Notes: generated by a model from the letters alone, not told the origin. A stretch of 64,000 nucleotides of DNA from Corticium candelabrum (GCF_963422355.1 NC_085086.1:9046436-9110435), one strand, 5' to 3'; positions 40,903 through 58,166 are shown, counted from the first letter of the stretch. Numbers and translations are program-made.

Positions 40903-41296
40903 CCATTTGAAAAAGCAAACGTTGTATTACAAGTAGAATTTGGAGAAACTCTATAAACAATGCTCAACACCAACACCGTGAACACAGCGTCATGTGGTTT
41001 GTGATCAATGGTATTTTACATCTAATGACGTATAATACCAACCACCAATTGAGGGAGTCCTGTCTCAGAGTCAAAAAGGCAATTCACAGTATCCACACCA
41101 AATTGGTGGGTTTTTGTCATGAAACGATGAAAGGGAAGGGCATTAAAAAGGCAGGGTTGAAGTTGAATTTCGCATTGGGCGCTGTCATCATCACACCCGA
41201 AAAGCAAAAGGCAACACCTACCTCACGTTGGATTCTGTTTCACCAATAGTCATTACCGAAGTGCCACCACCTCAGAAGGGAAACGGTGGTGTCTGA
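40903..41296 (+). pseudogene. CTHRC1-like pseudogene P2, last exon only
   Basis: Only the last exon remains, from the PFEKAN/VEFGE equivalent to a TGA at 41294-41296. The normal frame has a TAA at 40954-40956 right after VEFGETL. The Cys codon before ARWYF and several others are changed. It is closest to P1 (same CAGAAGGGAAACGGTGG end), so both derive from one ancestral gene of the long unit. No signal or collagen exon is seen upstream. Confidence 0.85.
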
Positions 41297-41648
41297 ACTC
41301 TTGTGCACCTGATCACATTTATGCTTATTACGCACAGCAAAGCGTACTTGATAGACGTCTAGCTGTGACATTCGTGGTGTAAGGACTTGAACATTGGTTA
41401 GTGCTGATTACTCATATAAGCAAAAACTGTTGCGCGAATAGAAAGCAAGCAAATCTCATACTTGTCTCATTTGCAGCTGATTTGCCAAAGATATTGCTCT
41501 TTTGGTAGTCACACCATATATACGCACTGGTAATGTGGGTTCCTTGTTATAAAGTTTGCAAAGAGTGGTAACCAAATCCACAATTATGGAGTAGCACATA
41601 TATACAACGTAAGCGTCATGCATGCTCAGAACAAAACGCGGGACATTA

Positions 41649-41915
41649 AAGTATGCAAGGTACCACAGTGTGCATCGTAGTACAGTATGCACAGTAGTAC
41701 AGTATGCATGGTACCACAATGTGCATAGTACAACGCATGGTACCGCAGTCTCCATGGTATCACAGTAATGTCTACATGGTACCAAAGTGTGCACAGTACC
41801 ACAGTATGCATTGTAATGGTACCACAGTAAGCATGATACCACAGTATGCATGGTACCATAGTATGCACGGTACCACAATATGCATCATACTACAGTGTGG
41901 ATAGTATTACAGGAC
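41649..41915. repeat. GGTACC/ATGCAT minisatellite, long array
   Basis: About fifteen degenerate 17-bp units, the counterpart of 3455-3668 in the first long unit. Confidence 0.9.
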
Positions 41916-42690
41916 AAACTTAGATAAATTCGTAATAATTGGCGGCATCCGCTCTCCCAAAACTTTAGCTTATACAACCATACGATAACAGGGTCCTATG
42001 TGTGTATACGCGAAGTAGATAATACCGCCACATCCGTCTATGCACCCGCTCACATCCATCTAATGATAGCGTCGTCGACAGACCTTAAACTGCATAACCA
42101 GAGGCGCGTGCGCCCCTTGGGTTAATAACAGTCCGGAACGTCGCTGGATCTACAAAATTGGGGATGCCAGCTAACATTATAAACGTTTAAGAGGCCACAC
42201 CTACTACTATTGGAGAGGCCATGACATCCACAGGTTCATGCGTACGGACGCCACTGCGTATAAGCCTGGTTTAATTAAATAAGAGTGTAGTTGTATGAGG
42301 AGAGGTTAGCAAAAAGATTCAAAGTCGTGAACATGCACATTTTCGTGAAAAGCAAAGCCTGTAGACAAAGGCAGAAGGTGAGCACTTCATTGGGGTACTT
42401 CTGTACGTGGGTGTGACCGTGTCCTATTCTTTGTAAATCAAAATTGCAAAGAAAAGCCCAGAAGGTACGTTTCTAAAACATAAACTGTTATTAAAATGGT
42501 AGAATCGATAAGCATCGTAGATGATGAGGGTAAATAACATACATGATTATCAAAGTAAGATGTTGACATAAACAGACATACACGTGCGCCATTCCGCGCG
42601 ACTACTGCTGACACGCGTCGCGAACGTGATGCAGTCACTGTCACGTGCAGCTGAATACGTTCAATATGATGGGATAATGAAATATGCAAT
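41916..42690. other. Spacer upstream of P3
   Basis: To about 42190 it matches 3668-3905. The rest is unique here. No gene is recognised. Several minus-strand frames lack family features. Confidence 0.4.
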
Positions 42691-43010
42691 ACGGTGTGCA
42701 AATCTAGACATATCATTACCGAACGCCGTTGGATGAGAAACAAGCACTCATTGCTGGTGTCGTGTATGAAAGCGAGAAAAGCAATACACATGGCCACAGC
42801 AAATCGTTGGTTTTTGTCAAGAAATCATTTACGTCAGCGCAGTGAGAGACGTGAAAGGCGCTGGGCTAGCACTACATTGACATTTTGGGTTTGCATGGCG
42901 CCGGTCATCATAGTCGAAGACGACAAAGCTCCCGAACTTTACCTTGGGTTGGCTTCTGTTTCACAAACAATAATCACTGAATTGCCACCAACTCAGCGAC
43001 CATCTCAAGA
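42691..43010 (+). pseudogene. CTHRC1-like pseudogene P3, degraded last exon
   Basis: Recognisable pieces in shifting frames: an AGVVYESEKSN equivalent (about 42750-42785), a GGTTTTTGTCAAGAAA stretch, GCATGGCGCCGGTCATCA, and finally TTGGCTTCTGTTTCACAAAC and TTGCCACCAACTCAG. No frame spans the domain. It is the most decayed copy in the window. Confidence 0.75.
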
Positions 43011-44191
43011 TTGCAAAGCTGGTGTTACACTACTAAGTAAGGACTTGAACAATGATAGTTGCTGCTAAGTGAAGGCGAATATGAAAGCAGTCGAATCTGA
43101 TACTTGTATGTGTCAAAGCATGCAGCTGCTCTCAAGCAAAGATATCGCTCCCTGAATGGCTCCCTACAACAAACTACTAGATACGTATCTTACAGGTTTG
43201 TTTAGACTCACTAGGAAAAATTTAGTTGTAATGCACAACAACATACAGGCATCATCTGTAATATGAGTCAGCCTGAAGGGAAATCTTTGACAACTAGTAC
43301 CTGTCTGTCTGGAGCCTTAGCAAATTAAACTCGTAAGGACTACTGCAGTAAAACTTCTAGCAAAGAAGGTGTAATGAACACAATTTCGCTTACAGAATGT
43401 TTCTGATCCTGCCGTGCACTAGAGTTTCAAATTCAAAACGATGTGTCTTCTTACTGGGTGGAAAGGTACACCGAGGATAACGCTAATTATAAAGGCGTGA
43501 CCACGGTGTGGCATTACTGCTGAATCACACTATACATTGTCCTATTCGCAAACCCTCCATTCAGTTGCTGTCCAGCATCACAAACCGTGTGAAGTCGATG
43601 CCAATAACAAGAACGCAGTAAGTCAAGTTAGATGATAGCGAAGTATGGTATAATGGTTGAACAAAATTTCACTCTATACACGGTTGTATAGCTATACGTT
43701 GCTGTACGAGGAAATGCTAGCAAATCGTTTCAAAGACGTCAACATGTTTCATGTACAGATCAAATTTGCTATATACTAAGACGGAGACAGAACGTGCACA
43801 CAATGTCTGTCGATTTCTAAAGACGTGGGTGTTCGATCCGTGCCGGAGGAGATTTTAGGTCAAATACGAGAAAACGATAAACACACAAGAATGATACGTT
43901 TCTACAACAGAGAGTGTTAGAATGGTCCTTTTGAGAAGCATAAAGGCTGTTAGTAAATGCATGAAATAGGTAGACCTAGGTGGTCCATCACGTCACTGCC
44001 ACCCAAATATCACGAGACGGAGTGTATGCCTGCCTATGTATATACACACCTTACACTGACCTCAAACAGTAATGTCAAGTTGTTGAATTCTCGTGAAAAA
44101 AATTGGAAAGTTATTTATCTAAGCACTGTTTCTGTGCAGATATCAAGAGACTAACGCTCACCGAACCTTCAACAGTTGACACGTCGGAAAT
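43011..44191 (+). promoter_or_regulatory. 5' region of gene Y1
   Basis: The part after about 43650 matches the block before the orphan exon at 4486. An acceptor-like GTTTCTGTGCAG precedes the start codon by about 50 nt. No gene is seen in the rest. Confidence 0.4.
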
Positions 44192-45879
44192 ATGAAATCT
44201 ACTCACTACATCACTGCTTTGATGCTATTCTGGATATCTTCATTGGCTTTTGCTGAGGAGCAAATATCAAACGTAACAGACAATGGAGAAGAAAACGTAA
44301 TAATTTCATCAAACGTACCAGGCTATGGAGAAAAAACGTACTAATTTCTATTTAACAATTTACCTAGTACTATTTTAGATACTGTTAATTATATTTGTAT
44401 ATAGACACAAATGTATTGGCACTTATTTGGTCTATCTAAGAGTTGATAGCAGATACAAAATTACTACTTGTCAAACAAAACAAGTAAAATCCAGCATTTC
44501 TGGAAGAAGGATGCATGCAAGTGTGTACAATGTGCTATATATGATAACGATCCATATAAACTGTTTATCTTACTAATTCATAAATAGAGCTAAAAATTAG
44601 ACAATTTCAATGAGTTCTCCAGCAAACTGAGTTGGTATCACAAAGCAATACTATATCACCGACGTTGACACCAGTCTGGTTGGTCTGGTTTCAACTGGAC
44701 CACTTTTCAAACAATAGACAATTCCCGAGAACCTCCAGACTAGGGTACAGCTAAAGTTAAATAATTTTATTTAATCATTCTGTGACAGCCTCATATCAAG
44801 TACCTGCAGCCCAGAAGATTAGATCGCATACCGCTCGCAGACCCGTTCATTCTTGTTTCAAAATAGCGGATAAAAGATTAACCAAAACAATTAGACGGTG
44901 TTGCTTCTGTCACCTCACAGTAAGCCTCCTCACTCAGTCCATGAATTCTTTGTTCCGAAGAGAACCTTCGGGAAGCATTAACCCTGTGCTGCATGTACTG
45001 TGCACAGACCAAATGGTTTCATAGCTGGCCGTTTCTCCACAAAAATGTCGATTGACACTCAAGACATTGTGTTATGGATATGTGTATACCATGAGAAGAA
45101 CCTTATTATGTCCGTCTGAGCATGTGCGTCTGTGCGTACCACCTCCAAACTGCCGGCTACAACCCTGTATGTCGTTTTCTCTAGAGAACGGTTGGAGATA
45201 AAGGTGAAAAAGGAGAGCCCGAAGCTCCAGGTAAAAGCGGAATACGCGGTCTAGAAGGAGATCGCGGATCAAAGGGAAATGATGGAGAGAGAGGTTCGCC
45301 AGGTGCGAAGGGAGATAAGGGTAGGACTGGAGACGTACCACCACTTAGCATGAACTGGAGGCAATGTACCAAGAGTGGGGTTAATGAAAAACGAAACGGA
45401 ACATTACTCGTAAGAAATGACACTAGGTATAGTCAGTATGCAGTTTTAGTACGTGTTAATCTGATGTTATGTATTAGAGATGTTCATTCCAAAAATAGCG
45501 TGATGAAACAGCACTACAAGTGGAATTTGGAGGGACTTTACGAACAACGCTCAATAACATAGTCCCAAGTCCACCCGTTGTTTGTGCTCGATGGTATTTT
45601 GCATTTAATGGCAAAGAATGCGAACCAGAAATTGACGGTGTCGTGTATGAGAGTCAAGACGGCGATTCACATTATCCACACCAAATAGGTGGTTTTTGTC
45701 AAAAAACGATGAAGGGCAAGGGCATTAAAAAAGGCCGGGTTGATGTCGAATTTCGTATTGGGCAATGTCATCATCGTTCCCGACAAGAAGAAGGCAATAC
45801 CCATCTCGGGTTGGATTCTGTTTCACGAATAGTCATCAGGGAGGTGCCACCACCTCAGAATGAAAAACGCCGTATGTGA
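44192..45879 (+). CDS. Gene Y1: CTHRC1-like short collagen, intact except a TAG at an exon edge
   Basis: Exons: 44192-44296 (35 codons, signal peptide MKSTHYITALMLFW), 45185-45409 (about 16 Gly-X-Y triplets starting GDKGEKGEP, one Gly replaced in GEP EAP GKS, then NWRQC) and a last exon ending at 45879. If the last exon starts at the usual TATTAG (45478), codon 7 is TAG (45496-45498). This sits where E and F have Tyr. Using AAATAG itself as acceptor would start the exon at 45499 in the same frame, but would drop the conserved C-x-F. The remaining domain is open: [31 protein letters not shown], with a basic NEKRRM tail. No Cys precedes the collagen part. It may be a recent pseudogene or a variant with a moved splice site. 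Confidence 0.7.
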
Positions 45880-46754
45880 ACTCTTCTGCAACTGATGACT
45901 TTTATGCTAGTTACAAACAGCAAAGCGTAGTTGTTAGGCGTCTATTGTCTTTTGTTGCTAGACTTTCATTACACTAATTAAGGACTTGAGCCTAGTACTG
46001 ATTGCTTATATAAGCAATAGCTGTTGCGCGAATAGAAATGCAAGTACTTCCACACTTGTCTCATTTGCAGTTTCTTTGCCCAGACATATTGCTCCCTTTG
46101 CAGTCACACTATAGTATATATGGACTGCTAATGTGTGTTCTTTATTAGAAAGTTTGCAAACAATGATAACCAAATCCACAATTTTGCAGCAGCATAAGCC
46201 AGGTCAAAGTCTGAGTATACAGATTCATTCTCAATGACAAGAAGACATGACCTTCAAGAAGATTCTCAAAGTAGAGCACATATCTTTCATTTCTATTGTA
46301 AATCTATAAATAACTGTGCTTGCTGAATCATTTAAGATTTTCCACACAATTTTGTTAGAATTATAAATATCAACTGCATGTACGTATGACAAGTACAGTA
46401 CGTTTAAAATCTATCAGTAGCTGCCAAATACAAATTTACAAAATCAGTTCTACCAACTATAAATTCCATGTCTGAATAGTGCACACCTATCTTTTTTCCG
46501 ATAGCGAGCTAGCTATTAGCACAGATGTAAAAATCCATTTAAATACAACAGTCTTGTCAAACATTCCGGAATGTGTGAGCTAATTACACGTATGATACGG
46601 AACACGTACACTTACGACCGTGTGCTTCAAAAGATCCGCACACTTATATCACAGCTCAAAGAGTAATTTTCTGTAGCCTTCCTGACAGGTACTTGCTCTT
46701 CACAATCGATGAACACGTGCTAACACGCGGAGTCTTTTGGCGTTCAGTTCTAAT
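45880..46754 (+). other. 3' flank of Y1
   Basis: The part after about 46258 matches 5210 onward in the first long unit. No gene is seen. Confidence 0.4.
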
Positions 46755-46992
46755 GCCGCAATATCATACCACATGCATGGTACCACAGTGTGCATCGCAG
46801 CACAGTATACATGATACCTACAGCGTGCATGTACCACAGTACACATGGTAATACAGTATGCATGGTATCAGTGTGCATGGTACCACTGCATGCATGATAT
46901 TACAGTATGCATGTATTACAGTGTCCATGGTACCACAATGTGCATGTATGGTACCACAGTATGCATGGTAACAAAGTATGCATGGTACCTAG
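46755..46992. repeat. GGTACC/ATGCAT minisatellite
   Basis: About thirteen degenerate units of the 17-bp repeat, the counterpart of the split short arrays at 5698-5790 and 6585-6645. Confidence 0.85.
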
Positions 46993-48372
46993 TGTAAAAG
47001 CAGCACTGAACATGTAGATCGAAGAGAGATAAAAGTCAAAGGTCTTTTCGCTTCGGTCAAAGCAGCTAGAGCACATAAACATCATATGCGTCAAAATGTG
47101 TGGACTTGCTCAATTCTGCAAATACGGAAGAAACTTGAAACCGCGTGAACGAGCGACCCGTGAGATGAGAGACGTCGGTACCATGCTGTTCTTTGCTGCC
47201 CATGCAGCACGTGCATGCTGTTGATATACAGTAACACGTGTCGAACACGCGACTGCCTGTAACGTGCTCAGGTTGCCTCCTCAAAATACGTGCCTTCTGA
47301 TTATCAGCCGTGTTCGCTTGCCCTCGCAAACTAGTAAGATAGGATATCAATTTTCTGACAATTAGAGATGCTGCGAATACTTGAGAAAAGACGGACTACA
47401 CTCTGTTTGATCTGGAGTGATGAACATAAGCAGGAAGTGTAATCGATGCTTAAGAGGGGTAACTGAAGATGCAGCTAACGTTGTTGTGCATACATTTGTG
47501 AAGTCTAACACCTCAATTGCTGTCGACCAACAACAGCAAAACTGTCTCTTGATACATCAGGACCATTTGCATCCACTATTGACAGGCCTACTGTCGAGAA
47601 GTGTTACATTAGATCACGCGCTCATAATACATAAGGATACCACATACATATACAGATGCATGCTCGCTGAGCTCTCATTTCAGTAGCCGCGAGTCATCAG
47701 TATCTGCAGCTGAGCTCCGTAGTCGCTTCGAGCGTCTGAACAACGTACACAAGGTAAGTAGACTGGAGCGTCTTGTTAGACATGCACGGTCGTACAGCAC
47801 CGTGGTTAGACAATGTGTCGGAACTGCGCCTGGTGAGTAGCAATAATTGATGCACAGAAAACTAGGCAGAACGGCAAAAAGTTAAGAAATCTTTTGGACT
47901 GTCTTAGCTCCTTAATTTCTAGACAAATACAACCGGATTAAACTTGCAACCTTTGTCGAGTCGCATGTGAAGAGATGATAACGGCAGGGAAAGGTTGAAA
48001 ACTGGAAAGAGTAAGAAACTGAGCCTGTTCCATAACTATTTTGTTTGAAAATCGTTGCGTTGATGAACCGTGTATGAAATGCTCGTTGAAACAGATTTTG
48101 TACACTGCATCCTACAGTGATTTCCTAGGTCACAGCTTTCTGTGATGGCATGATGGTATAATAACGTGCAGATGCACTACACACTTGCATGCCCACACAC
48201 AGCAATATATGCACTCAATGAGAAACATTCAGTGACCGTGCTACGCAGACCATTAATTTGTGCTCTCAGCGAACGACTGAGAGTTCTCGACCTTCCGTCA
48301 TGCAGTGAAAAGTAAGTAACATTTCTTACCGTGTCTGTTTGTAGAACAAATTGCCGCAAAAGATTACTAGTA
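46993..48372 (+). promoter_or_regulatory. 5' region of pseudogene Y2
   Basis: Co-linear with 6646-8024 before gene A. It keeps the 5' UTR donor AAG|GTAAGT at 47754 and the acceptor TGTCTGTTTGTAG just before the start codon. Confidence 0.5.
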
Positions 48373-50048
48373 ATGGCAATCACACTCCCTACGTCAGCTA
48401 TCATATTCTTCTGCTTCGCATCAACAGCCTTCTCTTAGAATAACAGACTACCCTACACCTAAAATGAAGTCTAGACATCAAACGAATGAGGCTATGATGA
48501 CTCCTACTAGTACATCTAGCATGAACACTAGACATGCTGTGGATGACCATATGATGACACCAACAAATTTTGAAGACGATTTTGGTACCACTGACGAAAT
48601 CAGTACTACAACGACGAAGGTGCCCGATTTTTTAATGTTTAAGACAATGTTTCATTCGTTGTTGCTAACATGCTGCAATCGTTGTTACTTGACACGTAAA
48701 AGCACATGTTTCACACATCCAAAACTATTGAAATCTTGTAGCACAAGCAATACCTCCAGTGCAGATGTGTCGATAGTACCATCAAAAAGATATCACATCA
48801 ATATTTTCAAACAAAAAGTTACTCAAAATATTAGTAGTAAATGTGGTCAGCAGCTAGCTAGCATGTTGAACTTGGAGCGTGTTTACATCATTACTAAGCT
48901 AATCATAGTCAAGTAATTGTGATTAGCGCAGGTCTAACGCAAATGTGATCCCGCTGCTATGATTTGCAAATTTGGTGCAGCACTCCATAGTGTTTACATA
49001 GGCAAACTATGTAAACATCATAGCCACGTGCAACACGCAATAGTATTTTTATTTTGAATCTGTGTACAAAAGATAGAATCTTAAGAGATGCAACGACCTC
49101 TCCTGGGTTTGTAAAAAGATACAAACATTTTGCCTCAAACGGAGGATGAGGGAAGGGCATGTGATGTTGACAGAAAGAACTGTACTATGTAAACTCTTAG
49201 TTTCTCTGTAAGATTATACCCACTTTACTGTTGAACATGGCTGTGAGGAGCATTACAACATTCTGAAATTTTCAAAATGACATCTAACTGTGTTTCATGA
49301 ATATCGAAACTGGCAAAACTCAGCCTGAGATTATGACAGTTGACATCACAATCCAATCTAACCTCTGTCTCTAGCCAACAAAATATTGCAAATGTGTTGG
49401 AGAGAAAGGAGAAATGGGAGAACCTGGAATAGACGGGCAACCTGGTACCTACGGATTACTTGGTCCCACAGGTCTAACAGGTCCACCAGGCGCAATGGGT
49501 GAACAAGGCGTGAAAGGAGCAAGAGGTGAGTCAGGAATGAAGCTAAGAATGCCCACACCACCACATTCACTTCACGTAATCTGGAAGCAATGTACTACGA
49601 CTGAAGGTTCAGACCAACAAAATGGAGCATTACTCGTAAGAAATCAAACTAGTCTAACATATTAGAGCTGTACATTCAATAAACATCTTAATGAATCAGC
49701 ACTACATGTGGAGTTCGGAGGAACTTTACAGAACGATGCTCAATACCTAGTATGCAAATCCACTTGTTGTGTATGCTCGATGTTACTTTACATTTGACGG
49801 AGAAAAATGCCAACCACCAATTGATGCAATTGTGTTTGAGGGCCAAAGAGGCAATTCACATTATCCACACTCGGTGGTTTGTCAGAAGACAATGGCAGAC
49901 AAAAAAATTACAAAAAAACCGTGGTTAACATCGAGTTTCGCATTGGTAACTGTCAGCATTATGGCAAAAGAAGAAAGGCATCACTTATCTTGGCTTGGAT
50001 TCTGTTTCACGATTAATAATTACAGAATTGCCACCACCTCAAAAGTAG
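48373..50048 (+). pseudogene. Y2: pseudogene, counterpart of gene A
   Basis: Exon 1 starts MAITLPTSAIIFFCF, then reads TAG at codon 22 (48436-48438) where gene A has CAG, and loses 2 nt soon after. Its donor reads GTGCCC instead of GTAAGT. The collagen exon (49375-49635) is open, with about 16 Gly-X-Y triplets, and NWKQC has become IWKQC. The last intron is only 30 nt (49636-49665). The last exon has a 1-nt insertion after VEFGGTL and further indels, for example missing codons in HYPHQIGG. The last-exon frameshifts alone exclude a normal product. Confidence 0.88.
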
Positions 50049-52239
50049 AGTTGGGGTGTGAACTCCTGTGTGACTAATGACATTTGTGCTAGTTAGCTAC
50101 ACACAGCAAAGCGTAGATGCTACGTATCTAGCTGTCTGCCATTTCTGTTGGTGATTATTTCACTAAGCAGTTAGACTATGCGTCTTGCTGATTACTGGCA
50201 TAAGCAAACGCTGTTGCAAATTGAAATGCAGTCAAAACTCATACTTGTCTCTCACTGCTGCTGCTTGTTGGGTAATAATATTTCTCCATTCACGGTTGCA
50301 TCCTAGTCAGGCGTGCTGTACATTCTACTTCTCTTTCAATATCAAAATAAGTCACCATTATGGCTGCATTTTCCAATCACGTGACGTAATAGATGACTAT
50401 GCTTGTCTAAAACTTAAATTTTCAAACATCAGTCTGTATGTGAATATAAGGCCATAATCAACAGCAGCTGTCAACTAAATATTTCCAGTATCAGTTACAT
50501 AAAATAACTAAAATAATGTTACTACCAACCATAATTTCAGGTATTCCTATACAGTCACATCCATTTTCAAGCTCAAGACTATTGTAAGCAAATGAGTATT
50601 ACCGTTTTGTCACAAAGCCGGGAATGTATAAGCTTCAAGACATGACATGACAGGTTGACTTTGAAGCCAGAATTCAAAAGACCTGACCTTAGTATCAAAT
50701 CAGACCCCACATGTCTTTGCTGTGGATTGATGTCCGTTCCACACATGCTCAGCACGAGAGGCAGGTATTAGGCACACAGTCTAATAACAAAAGTCACAAC
50801 CTCTAGGACGTGCAACACAATGCCTGCCAGTTAGTCTTGCGTTGTAAAAATAAAGTAAGTTTTGGCATGAAGAGCTGCCAGGAAGGTTTGACCTTTGGCC
50901 TTTAACTGTGTGTTTCAACAAAAACTGCAGTACAACGTGTAAACAGCTGCTGTTGACGCAGACACTTTGGCAAGAATGACAGTTCATCTTTTGCAAATAC
51001 CCTTGCAAATTCCCTCATCACATTACCATCATCAGATTGAGTCTCATGCCAAGAGCTACAGCATACACTTTGATATACCCATCACAACAAGATATCTCTA
51101 CTTGTGCGCCACTGCCTAGAAGTATACAAATTTGTATTAGGTAAATGAAGTGTTGACAGCTGAGCTTGAATATGACTGTGCAAACATCCACTTCTGTGAC
51201 AGTATCTCAATTGCATGGTCAAGAAGCTGTAGGACAAGCACAGAAATGAAGTAGAATGTTGAAAGTCAACAAGGGCGTTTACCTCATCCCATGTTTTAGT
51301 TACCTATACAACTAAACTATATAAAAACATAAATAAATCATTTTTTAAAGTTTTGAAATTTTAAGAAAATTAAAAAGCGAAACAAAGAGCTAGAAGACGC
51401 CCTGCTCTACCTTACTAGCACAAGTATAACAACATTTGAGAAACTGATGGGTATGTAGAGATGGGTATGCACCTATTCATGCTCATCTCCTACATCACAA
51501 TTGAGTACTGTGAGTGTCACACATGACAGCTGCCTTTTAGATTGAAAGTTCTGCAAGCAAAGAAAAAGATTGTGATGTAGGAGATCAGAATGAATAAGTC
51601 CATACCCATCAATTTCTCAAAATGTTTTTCTACTTGTTTCATTCATTAAAATGTAGACGTAGATGAAGTGGTTTTGTCTTGGTCCAATCTGCGTTGCTTC
51701 TGTGGATGAGTACATTGCGTGTGAATGATTGAAGATGGAAGTGATGCGTGCAACTTGGGATTCCGTACTTTGACTGATGTTCAAATAGCATAGCAGCTGA
51801 TGGATGTACGTACTAAAGTTGATTGCATCAATAAACAACTCCCACGCATCTTGCACGGAGTCTACCGGATCACATGCACGGAAGCCTAGAGGATCACATG
51901 CACGGAGACAGCTGAGCACCCAATTGAGCATAGTCGTACATGTTCAACTGTAAGCACGCTGTGGAAGTGGCAGCAATCTCCCAAACCATAGTTTCCACAA
52001 CCTACTAATAGGTAATTACATGGAGCTGTCGTGTACACACGTAACTGGAATAACATGGCGTTGAGGAAACCATACGTAGAACTAGACTCGTACCCAATCC
52101 TCCTTCTCGCGCGCGCTCCACGTGTTTTGCACGTGTTTTTTGTTATGTACTGGGTGGACTATGCAAAGTTCTAGCGGCTGGATCAGTGCAATTCCTTGAA
52201 CAAGAGCAAATCGTTTCGTATCACTCTCGTCGTTGTGTC
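50049..52239. other. Downstream spacer of Y2
   Basis: Co-linear with the spacers after A-D. It lacks both the MITE (empty site at 50780) and the foldback element (intact AGAGCTACAG near 51050), so it shows the ancestral state. It also has its own version of the imperfect hairpin (about 51420-51650). No gene is seen. Confidence 0.55.
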
Positions 52240-52266
52240 GCTTTGCAAACCACGCTCTTCAATATG

Positions 52267-52381
52267 CACGTGCCCAGCACCTAAGGCACGTGCCCAGCAC
52301 CTAAGGCACGTGCCCAGCACCTAAGGCACGTGCCCAGCACTTAAGGCACGTGCCCAGCACCTAAGGCACGTGCCCAGCAGG
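52267..52381. repeat. 20-bp tandem repeat, one CACGTG E-box per unit
   Basis: Six units of CACGTGCCCAGCACCTAAGG, the last partial. Other copies of the block have only one or two units. CACGTG is the canonical E-box bound by bHLH-type factors. Confidence 0.95.
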
Positions 52382-52603
52382 AAGAAAATACCATCACGGA
52401 CGCATGACAGGTCGACACCGCAAAATCATTCTTTTGGTTAACAACAGTGTTCACCACCTTTGCAAAACTGGTAGGATATTAATATTTGATTTGAGAACTG
52501 CCACAAACCCTCCAATTATATATACGCAAATCATGCAAAAACACTTGTATTAATTAATTGAACAAGCACTAACCCAACTATGTCAACAGGCAGCAGAAAC
52601 ACT

Positions 52604-52611
52604 ATATAAAG
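52604..52611 (+). promoter_or_regulatory. TATA box (TATATAAA) of gene F
   Basis: TATATAAAGG lies about 245 nt before the 5' UTR donor. The other copies read TATGTATG or TAGATAGA at this position, so gene F may have the only consensus box. Confidence 0.5.
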
Positions 52612-53557
52612 GCACACGACCTTCGCACAGTATGATCATGCATATGCATCCAATACCACACAGCTTGAACGCAGACATCTAACCGCTTTTTACACAGGTT
52701 TTGCTTATCCATACACTAATATCATCCATGCTGATCCAGCCGTTCATTCCAGTTCACCAGGTGGATCGAACAAAAGCATCAGAATCTCTCTATCGAACCG
52801 TTCGACTTTCTAGCTCCAACATCTCCTAGAGAGTCCACAACAAATAGTACAAGGTAAGTGCACTGTAGTGTCCCATTGGTAGACACTATTTGCAGTATCC
52901 GGTTGCACAGCATTGCGCCGTTGTTACCACAGAGTAAGCATGATATCCAGGCCGTACAGGCTGCGTATGTAGAACCGCACAGAAAGGCGGGCAGAACGTT
53001 CAAGATCACGCAAGCAGTTTTTTCGATTGCCTTGGCTTCTTCAAATCTGCAAGACTACCGGCTTACCTTGCATTTGATGGCAAAAACTAGGTTTGTAACT
53101 AAGATGGCAGCCACGAGAAGCAAGAAACCTGACTTGTCCTATACTATATTACAGAGAAGCATCCTACCTACACTGTATTTTGTAAAAACCTGTGTTGACA
53201 AGCTGTCTCTGGAATGGAAGGTACAGAAACAGCCTCCAGGTCGAGACGACTGAAACACAGTCACAGCATTCTGTGTACGTACTGTGAGTCATATGCATTG
53301 TACTGACCTGCAGGTCCCGCTGAAGTGTTAGCATACAGCAACAAAGCATGCATGACCAAAAACAGCAATTAACTTTATTAATTTCCACGCAGGTAGTGCT
53401 TCCATGTGCACTGATCAGACACATTCATTGCTCACAACATCTAGGCTTGCTGCAGACAGTTTCAGTCCTGGACTTTCCGTCAGTGACCTGGAGACTTCCT
53501 TGCCTTGTCTGTGCACAGGTCTATCAAAGGAATCAAATCGACGCAAAATACGTTGCA

Positions 53558-57324
<3,767 letters not shown>

Positions 57325-58166
57325 AGCCGAGCTATGAACTCTTGCAGAACTGATGATATTAACTGATGTTGCTCTAGCTACACACAGCAATAAGTAGTTG
57401 CTAGATGTGTACGTCACTTTGCTGTAGAATGTGTGCTGCGCTTCTTGCTGATTACTCAGAAAGCAAAGGCTGTTGCAAATACAAATACGAGCAAAACTCT
57501 ATGTACTAGTCTATGTACAATTGCAACCTACGTAAACATTGATAATGGATTGTGGGAGCAACAAACAGTGTCATAACCTGTCAAGATCAAGTCAACCCCG
57601 TTTCAGTTCAATGACAAGCAAGAGCAAGATCAGCCCTGTTAGGGAAAATTACGGTATTAAAACCACATATGCAAGTATGTATGCACTTACTGTCTTCGTG
57701 TTCCAAAGAAACAGTGACAAACTGCAGTCCCTTTCAACACAACTACTGTCTGTTCCCCATAAGTGTGAACTTTGAAAATTATCAATATCTCCGCTGCTTA
57801 TGGACTTTCGCGATGATGTCGGTATCGCTAGAAACCGCTAGGTCTGGCATTTATGTCTATCAAATTATCTAAGCCCTTCCTACAAACAAAATGAAAGAAT
57901 ATTACTCGTGCATATCAAAGACAAATGGGTGGAGCAATGGTTATTATCCAATTGTCTTGCAAGACCAACAGATCAGCAACTGGAACCATTAGGATAATTG
58001 GTGTAACATGGTCCAACTGGAGCAGCTCGTAGTGCTTTAATGAGCACACCTGATGTGACCTCTACTTCATTACTCACTTCTGAGTTCACACTTACGGGGA
58101 ATAGACAGTAGCTACAACACAGGACAGTACACAAAAGATCTACAATTTTAATCAAGGCTAATTGTA
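57325..58166 (+). other. 3' flank of gene F
   Basis: Matches 38786 onward after gene E with small indels. No gene is seen. Confidence 0.4.

Larger units (their letters stand above)
52240..53557 (+). promoter_or_regulatory. 5' region of gene F
   Basis: Copy of the 1.4-kb promoter block. It has an expanded CACGTG repeat, a TATA box, the 5' UTR donor ACAAG|GTAAGT at 52854 and an acceptor GTGCACAG ending at 53518. A 5' UTR exon of about 200 nt ending at 52853 is inferred. Confidence 0.6.

Noticed and set aside
47417..47686. Frame MMNISRKCNRCLRG with a relative at 7083
   Set aside because: The two copies lose similarity through frameshifts and differ in length, and they lie upstream of the presumed 5' UTR exon of the A-type genes.
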